A DNA stretch of 64,000 bases, taken from positions 496,001-560,000 of the forward strand of contig NZ_CP081862.1 of assembly GCF_019797765.1 (NCBI RefSeq). The letters are read 5' to 3'. Shown piece by piece: positions 58,033 to 64,000 of the stretch (the stretch's first letter is position 1; each line of letters starts with the position of its first letter). The DNA comes from Cellulomonas sp. C5510. Its GTDB lineage: Bacteria > Actinomycetota > Actinomycetes > Actinomycetales > Cellulomonadaceae. Made by a program: the position numbers and the translations under genes. The notes under the pieces are model-generated. The model did not search any database, was not told the DNA's origin, and was given only the letters and a program-made list of their open reading frames with translations.

Positions 58033-58704
58033 TCAGGACGCCCGGCCGGTCTCCTCCAGCAGCCGGAGCGCCGCCGTGACGCGGGGGTTGCGGCCGGGGT
58101 CCACGTCGATCCCGAGCGTCGCGTAGATGCCGTTGATGTGGTTCTGGACGGACTTCTCGGTGATGCGCAGCGCCTCGCCGATCCCGGCGTTGGACAGCCC
58201 CTGCGCGAGCAGCCGGAGCACGGCGTACTGCCGGTCGGTCAGCCGGGAGACGGTCGACCCGGTGCGCGGCGCCATCCGGTCGAGCAGCGCCGGGTCCAGC
58301 GTCGTGCGGCCGGCCGCGGTGGCGCGGATGGCCGCGACCAGGGTCTGCGCGCTCGTGGACGACGTCTTGGACAGGTAGGACCAGCCGCTGGCGACGTCCG
58401 GGGGCAGGTCGAGCAGCAGGTCCATGGCGTCGTGCGCGGACAGCAGCAGGATGCCGAGGTCCGGCTGGTGGCGCCGCAGCGTGACGCCGAGCGCGATCCC
58501 GTTGCCGTCGGGCAGGTCGATGTCGAGCACGGCGACGTCGGCGGCACCGGGGCGCAGGGCCGCGGCGCCCTCGCTGACCGTGCCGACGGACGCGACCACG
58601 CGCACGTCGTCGGCGGCTCCCAGCGTGAGCTCCAGCATCGACCGGAACAGCGGCTGGTCCTCCACGACGACCACGCGGACCGGGGCGGATGTGGGATCGG
58701 ACAT
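58033..58704 (-). CDS. NarL/LuxR-family response regulator
   Basis: 223 residues. Receiver domain with Glu15/Asp16 and phosphorylation site Asp61 (VAVLDIDLPDGNG), and a C-terminal HTH with LTDRQYAVLRLLAQGLSNAGIGEAL and ITEKSVQNHINGIY. It is read divergently from the sensor kinase gene, 75 nt apart, with an inverted repeat between. CATACT/TACTGT just upstream of ATG 58704 is consistent with a leaderless start. A likely target is the exported-protein cluster at 60183, which is inference from position only. Confidence 0.88.
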   Translation of the reverse strand: MSDPTSAPVRVVVVEDQPLFRSMLELTLGAADDVRVVASVGTVSEGAAALRPGAADVAVLDIDLPDGNGIALGVTLRRHQPDLGILLLSAHDAMDLLLDLPPDVASGWSYLSKTSSTSAQTLVAAIRATAAGRTTLDPALLDRMAPRTGSTVSRLTDRQYAVLRLLAQGLSNAGIGEALRITEKSVQNHINGIYATLGIDVDPGRNPRVTAALRLLEETGRAS

Positions 58705-58724
58705 CTCGGACAGTATGGTCAATG

Positions 58725-58745
58725 CGACCCGCGGACGTCGGGTCG
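58725..58745. promoter_or_regulatory. Inverted repeat between the response regulator and kinase genes
   Basis: CGACCCG-N7-CGGGTCG between the two divergent genes. Candidate site for the response regulator; not matched to a known consensus. Confidence 0.35.
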
Positions 58746-58779
58746 GCGCGCGAACGGTCCCACGGATGGGGGAGTGCAC

Positions 58780-59928
58780 ATGCCCGCAGCGACGGCGGAC
58801 GACCCGGCAGCGGTGCGGGCCGACCGGCGGACGCTGCTGCTGGCTGCCGGCACCGTCATGGCGGTGTTCGCCGTCGGGGCCGCGGCGCAGACCGCGTGGG
58901 TCTACGGCAACCAGGACGGGTCGGTGCCGGTGCTGCTGCGCATCGCGGCGAACCTCACCGCGGTGGTCGGCATGCTCGTCCTGCTCGTGGCGGTGGGTGT
59001 GGCGCGCCCACGCCGCCCCACGGCCCTGGTGGTGCTCGGGGTCCTCGCGGCCGGCATCGCGGCGGCGGTCACCCGGTTCGGGGTGCAGGTGGCGCTGGAC
59101 ATCTACCCCCATCCGGCGCGCTCGGTCGTGCTCGCCGAGGTGGTCAGCGGTGCGGTGGTGGCGTGGATCGCGGGGTTCATGGGCCTGGCGGCGATGCTGT
59201 CGCAGCGCCGCCTGCGGACCCAGGTCGCGGCCGCGGCGGAGAGCCGGTTGCAGATCGAGCTCGCCCTGCAGGCGCTGCAGTACGAGGAGGTGCGCGTCCG
59301 CAGGGAGGTGGCGGAGGGCCTGCACGGCAGCATGCAGCAGCGTCTCGTGCTCGTGGTCGCGCGCCTCGACCGGCTGCGCGACCAGCTGTCCGGGCGCACG
59401 GAGCCGGAGGACCTCGAGCTGCTGGGGGAGGTGCGCGAGCAGCTCGAGCTGGTCCGGGAGACGGACGTGCGCTCGACCTCGCGCATGCTCTACCCCGACC
59501 AGCTCGAGGTCGGCATGGTCCCCGCGATCCGCGCCCTGCTGGGCCGCATCCCCGCGACGGTCAACACCCGGCTCGGTGTCGCGGACGAGGTGCGCGCGCT
59601 CGACGACCCCGCGGACCCGCGTCTGACCCGGTCCGAGCGGCTGCTCGCGGTGCGCGTGGTCGAGGAGGGTGTCACGAACTCGCTGCGGCACGGGCACGCC
59701 GCGGTGGTCGACGTGCGGGTCGCCGTCGTCGGGGACGCCCTCGAGGTGCGGGTGGCGGACGACGGCGTCGGCTTCGTGCCGGGCACCGTGCCGGCGTCGG
59801 GGACGGCGCGTCTCGGCGACCGCCTGCGCCTGGCCGGAGGCGACCTCCGGGTGACATCCGTCCCGGGGAACGGCACCCAGGTGGTCGCCCGCCTTCCGGT
59901 GGAATCTCTGCGCACCGCGGCGCGCTGA
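58780..59928 (+). CDS. Sensor histidine kinase (NarL-partner type)
   Basis: 382 residues. About four membrane segments in the first 150 residues, a coiled segment, then a variant dimerisation motif with His182 in EGLHGSMQQRLVLVV (HisKA_3-like, as in LHDGVQQRL proteins), an N-box VVEEGVTNSLRHGHA and a G-box VADDGVGF of the ATPase domain. It pairs with the adjacent divergent regulator. The signal is unknown; the sensor domain is membrane-embedded with short loops. ATG 58780 follows GGGGGAG. Confidence 0.86.
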   Translation: MPAATADDPAAVRADRRTLLLAAGTVMAVFAVGAAAQTAWVYGNQDGSVPVLLRIAANLTAVVGMLVLLVAVGVARPRRPTALVVLGVLAAGIAAAVTRFGVQVALDIYPHPARSVVLAEVVSGAVVAWIAGFMGLAAMLSQRRLRTQVAAAAESRLQIELALQALQYEEVRVRREVAEGLHGSMQQRLVLVVARLDRLRDQLSGRTEPEDLELLGEVREQLELVRETDVRSTSRMLYPDQLEVGMVPAIRALLGRIPATVNTRLGVADEVRALDDPADPRLTRSERLLAVRVVEEGVTNSLRHGHAAVVDVRVAVVGDALEVRVADDGVGFVPGTVPASGTARLGDRLRLAGGDLRVTSVPGNGTQVVARLPVESLRTAAR

Positions 59929-60182
59929 CCAGCGACGCGACGGAAGTTCACCCACCCGATATGTCCGATTTGAGGGGGTATCTGGTGCAAATTCGCACTT
60001 GACGTACCACGGCGGGGGTGGTGCCACCCAAACGGGTGCGCGGCGCTCCCGGGCGCAGGCCCTACCGTTCGGCAGCCGGCGCGCGTGGGCCAGGGGGACT
60101 TCGCTGCGCCGGAAGGCGCGTCCCGTCCACCGGCTCCACGGTCGCGCCTCGCCCTGGCGAGCCGTCGTCCGCGAGGAGTCCC
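59929..60182. other. Upstream region of the SipW-type cluster
   Basis: 254 nt without a gene. It starts with an unusually AT-rich stretch for this genome (59945-60005), then TTGACG at 59999-60004 as a possible -35, and an inverted repeat GGGTGG-TG-CCACCC at 60016-60029 that overlaps the expected -10 position. A leader of over 130 nt would precede ATG 60183. This is a probable regulated promoter of the exported-protein operon. Confidence 0.45.
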
Positions 60183-60635
60183 ATGTCCCGCCGCACCGCC
60201 GGTCCCACCCCCGTCCGCCGCACCGGCCGCCGCAAGGTCGTCGCCGTCACCGTCGTCGCCCTCGGCGTCGCCGGCCTGGGCCTGGCGTCCGCCGCCCAGC
60301 TCACCCTCACCGCCGGCTCCCTCGGCGCCGGCACCACCGTCGTGGCCTCCTGCGACACCGACGGCGTCGAGATCGGCTTCACGAACGCGTTCTCCGTGGC
60401 CGCCAAGGGCTACACCGTCAACGGCCTCACGCTGACGGGCGTGGCCGACACCTGCGCGGGCCAGACCGTCACCGTCGAGCTGCTCGACGCCGACCCGGCC
60501 GCCACGACCGCCGGCACCTCCCTCGGCCAGGCCCAGGGCACGGTGCCCCCGGGCGGCGGCACCGTCACGCTGACGGTCACCGGCTCTCCGAAGGCCGCCG
60601 ACGTCCAGGGCGTCGCCGCCGTCATCGCGGGCTGA
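60183..60635 (+). CDS. Exported protein with SipW-type signal peptide (module protein A)
   Basis: 150 residues. A basic N-terminus (RRTGRRK) and hydrophobic stretch (19-37) end in ASAA before QLTLTAGSL, the style of SipW-dependent signal peptides (TasA/camelysin type). The mature part is one beta-rich module of about 100 residues with Cys57 and Cys91 (GVADTCAGQ), which could form a disulfide. The gene is directly upstream of a SipW-like signal peptidase. GAGGAG lies 4-9 nt before ATG 60183. No known domain beyond the signal type was recognised. Similar modules occur in the proteins at 61272 and 62489. Confidence 0.75.
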   Translation: MSRRTAGPTPVRRTGRRKVVAVTVVALGVAGLGLASAAQLTLTAGSLGAGTTVVASCDTDGVEIGFTNAFSVAAKGYTVNGLTLTGVADTCAGQTVTVELLDADPAATTAGTSLGQAQGTVPPGGGTVTLTVTGSPKAADVQGVAAVIAG

Positions 60636-60648
60636 CGCCGGACGGGTC

Positions 60649-61275
60649 GTGCGCGTCGGGGACGCCGGCCGGGCCGGTGCGGGCAGCAGGTCTGCCCCGC
60701 GCCGGCCCTCCGGCGTGCCCGGACGCGTCCGCTCCGCCGTCGGCTGGGCGCTGACCGCCGGCGTCGTGGGGCTGCTGATCTGGTTCGGCTGGCCGAGCAC
60801 GCTCGGCGGCTGCACCACCCTCACGATCGTGTCCGGCCGCTCGATGGAGCCCACGTACCGCACCGGTGACCTCGTCGTCTCCCGGTGCGGCGTCCCGGAG
60901 GCGGGCGACGTCGTCGTCTACACCCCGCCGGGCGTGGACGGGCGGATCATCCACCGGGTCGTCGGCGGGGACGCGGACGACGGCTGGTCGATCCAGGGCG
61001 ACAACAACGACTTCCTCGACCCGTGGCGGCCGCACCAGGAGGACGTGCTGGGCACCGCCCGGGTCCACCTCCCCGGAGTCGGTCGCGTCGCGTCCCTGCT
61101 GCTCGACCCGTGGGCGTGGGCGTCGCTGCTCGTGATCGCGGCCGGCGTGCTGCTGTGGCCGGGACGCCCGGAGGAGCAGGCGGCCCCGGGCCCCGGTGCG
61201 GCGTCGGGCACCGGGCCGGACACGGTGCCGGACGCGGTGCCCGACACGGTGCCGGTGCCGGAGCGCGTCCCGTGA
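60649..61275 (+). CDS. Signal peptidase I, SipW-like (S26B)
   Basis: 208 residues from GTG 60649. A membrane segment (about 31-49) precedes the nucleophile Ser65 in VSGRSMEPTYRTGD. The general base region reads GRIIHRVVG with His102 where ordinary signal peptidase I has Lys, the mark of the S26B/ER-type (SipW) branch. GDNND at 117-121 follows, and a second membrane segment lies near 150-167. It should process the exported proteins encoded on each side. It is 13 nt after protein A and overlaps the next start by 4 nt (GTGA), so it is co-translated with them. Confidence 0.88.
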   Translation: MRVGDAGRAGAGSRSAPRRPSGVPGRVRSAVGWALTAGVVGLLIWFGWPSTLGGCTTLTIVSGRSMEPTYRTGDLVVSRCGVPEAGDVVVYTPPGVDGRIIHRVVGGDADDGWSIQGDNNDFLDPWRPHQEDVLGTARVHLPGVGRVASLLLDPWAWASLLVIAAGVLLWPGRPEEQAAPGPGAASGTGPDTVPDAVPDTVPVPERVP

Positions 61276-62369
61276 CCCCCCGCCGCGCCGGCGCCCTCGT
61301 CGCCGCGGTCGCGGGCGTGCTGGTCCTGCTGCTCCTCACCCCGGCCAGCGCCGCCCGCCTGCAGCTGTCCGCGGGAGGCCTGACCGCCGTCGACGCGGCA
61401 CCCTGCACCACCGCGGCGCTCGCGGGCGGCACCGGCGGCGCGTCCGGCACGCTCACGACCGTGGTGCTGTCCGGCGTCCCCGCCGCCTGCCGGGGCCAAC
61501 GCGCCTCCCTGCGGCTGCACGCGGCGGACGGGACGCCGCTCGCGGCCTCCGACACCTCCGTGACCCTCGCGGCCGCTGACAGCACCACCGTGACGGTCCC
61601 CGCGTACGCCGCCGAGCGGGTCGCCGGTGTCGCGCTCACGGTCGGCACGTGGGGTGTGCCCGTCACCTGGACGACGCCCCAGGCGGGCCCCTCCGGCCCC
61701 GTCACGCCCGGCCCCGGGACGGTGCTCGGACCGCTGCGCTGGACGGTGCTCCCGCAGTCCGGCACGCAGGCGTGCGTCGTCGTGCCGGTCTCCGGGGACG
61801 CGGGAACCACCTGGCGGATCGACCTGCACCTGGACCAGCGGCCGTTCAACGGCGTCGCCGACGGGTCCGGCTTCGCGGTGCACACGCCCTACTGGGCGAA
61901 GGTGCTCGACCCGCGCCCCGTCGACGGCGTCGTGCAGGTGGGCGGTGTGGCCTCGGGCGGCGCGCCCGGCGCAGCCGTGCTGCAGGCCGGGCAGGCGTTC
62001 GAGGTGGAGATCTGCCACTACCGCCTGCCCGCACCGGCGTACGACCCCGCGCTCACGTACAGCCAGACCTCCACCGCGGTGACCGGCAGCGCCTACGACG
62101 CCTGCTTCAGCACGACCGTCCGCGTGACGGGGACGCCGCAGTTCTTCGCGGGCTGGCGCGCGGACGTGGACCTCGCACCGCTGCAGGCGTTCTTCGCGGC
62201 GTCCGGGCGGTCGCTCGACACCTCGAGGATCCGCACGAGCACGGGCGAGCTGTCGGTGTCACCGCTCAGCGGGACCGTCTACCGCGTCACCGCCCGGCAG
62301 GGCTGGAGCGCCCTCGGCATCCGGGACGACGTGCCCCAGACCTTCGGGATCTGCGCCGGCAGCCGCTGA
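61272..62369 (+). CDS. Large exported protein of the SipW-type cluster (module protein B)
   Basis: 365 residues from GTG 61272, overlapping the peptidase stop. Signal peptide 1-27 (LLLLTPASA), then ARLQLSAGGL, which parallels AQLTLTAGSL of protein A. Residues about 28-130 carry the shared module with Cys45 and Cys73 (GVPAACRGQ). A second region of about 230 residues has at least four further Cys (for example TQACVV, EICHYR, YDACFS, FGICAG) and no recognised family. It is extracytoplasmic and probably disulfide-bonded. It could be the anchor or tip of a surface structure formed with proteins A and C, which is inference. Confidence 0.7.
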   Translation: MTPRRAGALVAAVAGVLVLLLLTPASAARLQLSAGGLTAVDAAPCTTAALAGGTGGASGTLTTVVLSGVPAACRGQRASLRLHAADGTPLAASDTSVTLAAADSTTVTVPAYAAERVAGVALTVGTWGVPVTWTTPQAGPSGPVTPGPGTVLGPLRWTVLPQSGTQACVVVPVSGDAGTTWRIDLHLDQRPFNGVADGSGFAVHTPYWAKVLDPRPVDGVVQVGGVASGGAPGAAVLQAGQAFEVEICHYRLPAPAYDPALTYSQTSTAVTGSAYDACFSTTVRVTGTPQFFAGWRADVDLAPLQAFFAASGRSLDTSRIRTSTGELSVSPLSGTVYRVTARQGWSALGIRDDVPQTFGICAGSR

Positions 62370-62488
62370 CGTCGGGCGTCCCCCGAAGGGGTGGACCGTG
62401 CCCGGGGGTGCTCACCGCCGCTCGCGGGCGGACGATGATCCTGTCAGGTCGACGGATCGACCGGGCAGGGTCCACGGAGGGGGCGCCC

Positions 62489-62902
62489 ATGGCGCACGAG
62501 CACGCCCGCGCACGTCGCGCGGCAGGGGTCACCCTGGCGTGGCTCGGGTGCGCCGGGCTGGCGGTCTCGATGGCGCGCGCGATGACCTGGGACGGCGGCG
62601 AGGCGGCTCCCCCCGGTGCCTGCGTGGTGAGCCGGATCAGCGTGGGCTACGACGTGGGCTACGACGCGGCGATCGGCGGCTACGCGGTGACGCGGGCGTC
62701 GCTGTCGGGCGTCCCGGACGGCTGCGAGGGCCGCGAGGTCGCGCTGACGCTCCGGGGGAGCGGGGACCAGGCGCTCGCCGAGGCGCGCGCCCCGGTGACG
62801 CTCCCGAGCACCGTCGTCGCCCTCGACGGGGCGCCGGTGCCCGCCGAGGAGGTGTCGGGCGTCTCGCTCGCCCTCGTGACGGACGCCCCGGCGGCCGGCT
62901 GA
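62489..62902 (+). CDS. Exported or membrane-anchored protein of the SipW-type cluster (module protein C)
   Basis: 137 residues. ATG 62489 has GGAGG 8 nt upstream. One hydrophobic N-terminal segment (12-31) is followed by a single module with Cys45 and Cys79 (GVPDGCEGR), the same 34-residue Cys spacing as protein A; the middle VGYDVGYDAAIGGYAVTR resembles IGFTNAFSVAAKGYTVNG of A. The gap of 119 nt from protein B contains GATGAT as a weak -10. It could be cleaved or remain as a membrane-anchored member. Only 16 nt separate it from the convergent SGNH hydrolase gene. Confidence 0.65.
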   Translation: MAHEHARARRAAGVTLAWLGCAGLAVSMARAMTWDGGEAAPPGACVVSRISVGYDVGYDAAIGGYAVTRASLSGVPDGCEGREVALTLRGSGDQALAEARAPVTLPSTVVALDGAPVPAEEVSGVSLALVTDAPAAG

Positions 62903-62918
62903 GCCCGGCCGGGCCCGG

Positions 62919-63785
62919 TCAGAGCTCCGTCAGCGCAGGCAGCTTCGCGGTGCGGGCGTCGCCCGACGACCGGCCGCGGAGCCGGCGAGTCGCCCAGGGG
63001 TAGGCGTACATCCGCACCCACCGGGCGTCGAGCCGGGCCTGCTGCGCGCGCGGCAGACGCGGCAGCGGGGCCAGGGGCTCGTCCCACTCCGGGTCGTCCG
63101 GCGCGAGGCCCAGCGCGGCGAGCGCACCCTGGGCCACCCGGGCGTGCGACTCGGTGGTGAGGTGGATGCGGTCGGGCGCCCACATCCGCAGGTCGCGCAG
63201 GTGCCGCATGCCCCACAGGTCCAGCACGTGGGCGCCGTGCCGTCGGGCGATGGACCACAGGTGGGAGTTGAACACGCCCACGCGGGGTCTCGTCGTGGAG
63301 ACCAGCGGCGACCCCGACGAGTCGAAGCCGGTGGCGAGCAGCACGTCCGCCCCGGTGCTCCGGACGAGGACGACGGCCCGCTCCAGGTCCCGCGCCAGGC
63401 GGTCCGGGTCGGCGCCCGGGCGCAGGATGTCGTTCCCGCCGCCGACCAGGCTGACCAGGTCCGGGCCGAGCTCGAGGGCCCGCGGGAGCTGCTCGGCGAC
63501 GATCGGGCGCAGCAGCCGGCCCCGCACCGCGAGGTTGGCGTACCGCAGCGCGGGGAGCCCGGCCGCGCGGCGCCGGTCGGACATCAGGCCGGCCAGCACG
63601 TCGGCCCAGCCGCGCGCGGGACCGTCCTCGCCCTCCGGCGTGTCCCACAGGCCCTCGGTGAACGAGTCCCCGACCGCCACGTACCGCTCCCAGCGCGGCG
63701 GTGCGGCGTCGTGGACCGGGCCGGCGCCCGTCGCGGGCTGCGGGCCGGTGGTGCGTGCGGGTTCCCTGCTGTCGTGCGTCCTCAC
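62919..63785 (-). CDS. SGNH/GDSL-family hydrolase
   Basis: 288 residues. Block I VAVGDSFTEGLWD (nucleophile Ser), block III GGGNDILRPG, and block V DRIHLTTESH with the catalytic Asp and His are all present. No signal peptide is seen; the first 30 residues are a polar, Pro-rich extension. Members are esterases or acetyl-hydrolases of lipids, glycans or peptidoglycan; the substrate is unknown. It is convergent with protein C of the SipW cluster. Confidence 0.85.
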   Translation of the reverse strand: MRTHDSREPARTTGPQPATGAGPVHDAAPPRWERYVAVGDSFTEGLWDTPEGEDGPARGWADVLAGLMSDRRRAAGLPALRYANLAVRGRLLRPIVAEQLPRALELGPDLVSLVGGGNDILRPGADPDRLARDLERAVVLVRSTGADVLLATGFDSSGSPLVSTTRPRVGVFNSHLWSIARRHGAHVLDLWGMRHLRDLRMWAPDRIHLTTESHARVAQGALAALGLAPDDPEWDEPLAPLPRLPRAQQARLDARWVRMYAYPWATRRLRGRSSGDARTAKLPALTEL

Positions 63786-63858
63786 CCCCGCAGTCTGCCC
63801 CCGGCGCCGCGGGCGTGTCAGAGGTTCCGACGACGACCGTGGCAGCGGTCCGTCCGCC

Positions 63859-64000
63859 TCAGGGCAGCGACCAGTCGACGGGGTCCGCTCCCTGTTCGGC
63901 GAGCAGGGCGTTCACGCGCGAGAAGGGCCGGGAGCCGAAGAACCCGCGGCTCGCGGACAGCGGGCTCGGGTGCGCGCTGGCCACGACGGGCACGTCCCCG
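63859..64000 (-). CDS. ung: Uracil-DNA glycosylase, C-terminal part
   Basis: The reverse complement of the window end encodes about 46 residues ending at a TGA (63861-63859). The segment [20 protein letters not shown] contains the HPSPLS leucine-loop motif that inserts into DNA in family 1 uracil-DNA glycosylases, followed by [12 protein letters not shown] and a terminal DWSLP. The catalytic GQDPY region lies beyond the window. It removes uracil from DNA in base-excision repair. The gene is cut by the edge, so only the C-terminus can be described. Confidence 0.93.
   Translation of the reverse strand, partial: GDVPVVASAHPSPLSASRGFFGSRPFSRVNALLAEQGADPVDWSLP

Overview
The window is a stretch of chromosome from a very GC-rich actinobacterium. 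The evidence is an Lsr2 nucleoid protein, mycothiol glycosyltransferase MshA, CarD, a SenX3/RegX3 pair, an F420-type (DUF385) oxidoreductase, many GTG starts, and TA-N3-T boxes 6-8 nt upstream of start codons (leaderless transcription). Xylose genes, a sugar porter and a solitary MsiK-type sugar-ABC ATPase suggest a plant-polysaccharide degrader of the Cellulomonas group; this last step is inference. No rRNA, CRISPR array, transposase, integrase or phage gene was seen. One tRNA gene (Thr, anticodon TGT) is present.

Layout. 1-18983 (+) is a housekeeping block in the order known from other actinobacteria including mycobacteria: dacB (partial), DUF2342 metalloprotease, tilS, hpt, ftsH, folE, folP, a folB-folK fusion, DUF3180, two bPH2 membrane proteins, a DUF2520 dehydrogenase, panC, panD, nadB, nadC, lysS, a small membrane protein and lsr2. 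19062-23204 is a xylose locus (xylA, xylB and a divergent ROK regulator), followed by a lactonase and a sugar-porter pair to 25881. 25991-35781 holds mshA, a DUF385 protein, gpmA, phoU, senX3, regX3 and pstSCAB, with PHO-box-like direct repeats before pstS and between phoU and senX3. 35923-41090 is an LpqE-like lipoprotein, carD, ispD, ispF, cysS and rlmB. 41193-48222 has a PNPOx-like protein, DUF4032, MsiK-type ATPase, and an otsA-otsB-beta-propeller operon. 48381-53239 has a Ser/Thr kinase gene with an apparent frameshift, a two-Cys membrane protein, a DsbA-like thiol oxidoreductase and an MFS exporter. After tRNA-Thr come a methyltransferase, two aldo/keto reductases with a divergent LysR regulator, a small serine hydrolase, and a divergent NarL-type response regulator and sensor kinase.

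The least ordinary region is 60183-62902. A SipW-like (S26B) signal peptidase gene is embedded among three genes for exported proteins that appear to share one two-cysteine module (Cys, then a GV-x3-C-x-G motif; Cys spacing 34, 28 and 34). It lies just downstream of the two-component system and looks like a self-contained surface or extracellular-fibre export cassette. The window ends in an SGNH hydrolase and the C-terminal end of uracil-DNA glycosylase (both minus strand).

Other points worth following are the interrupted kinase reading frame near 49,490, hairpins after the first gene of both xylAB and pstSCAB, a 72-nt near-perfect inverted repeat at 54296-54367, and a run of 12 C inside senX3.
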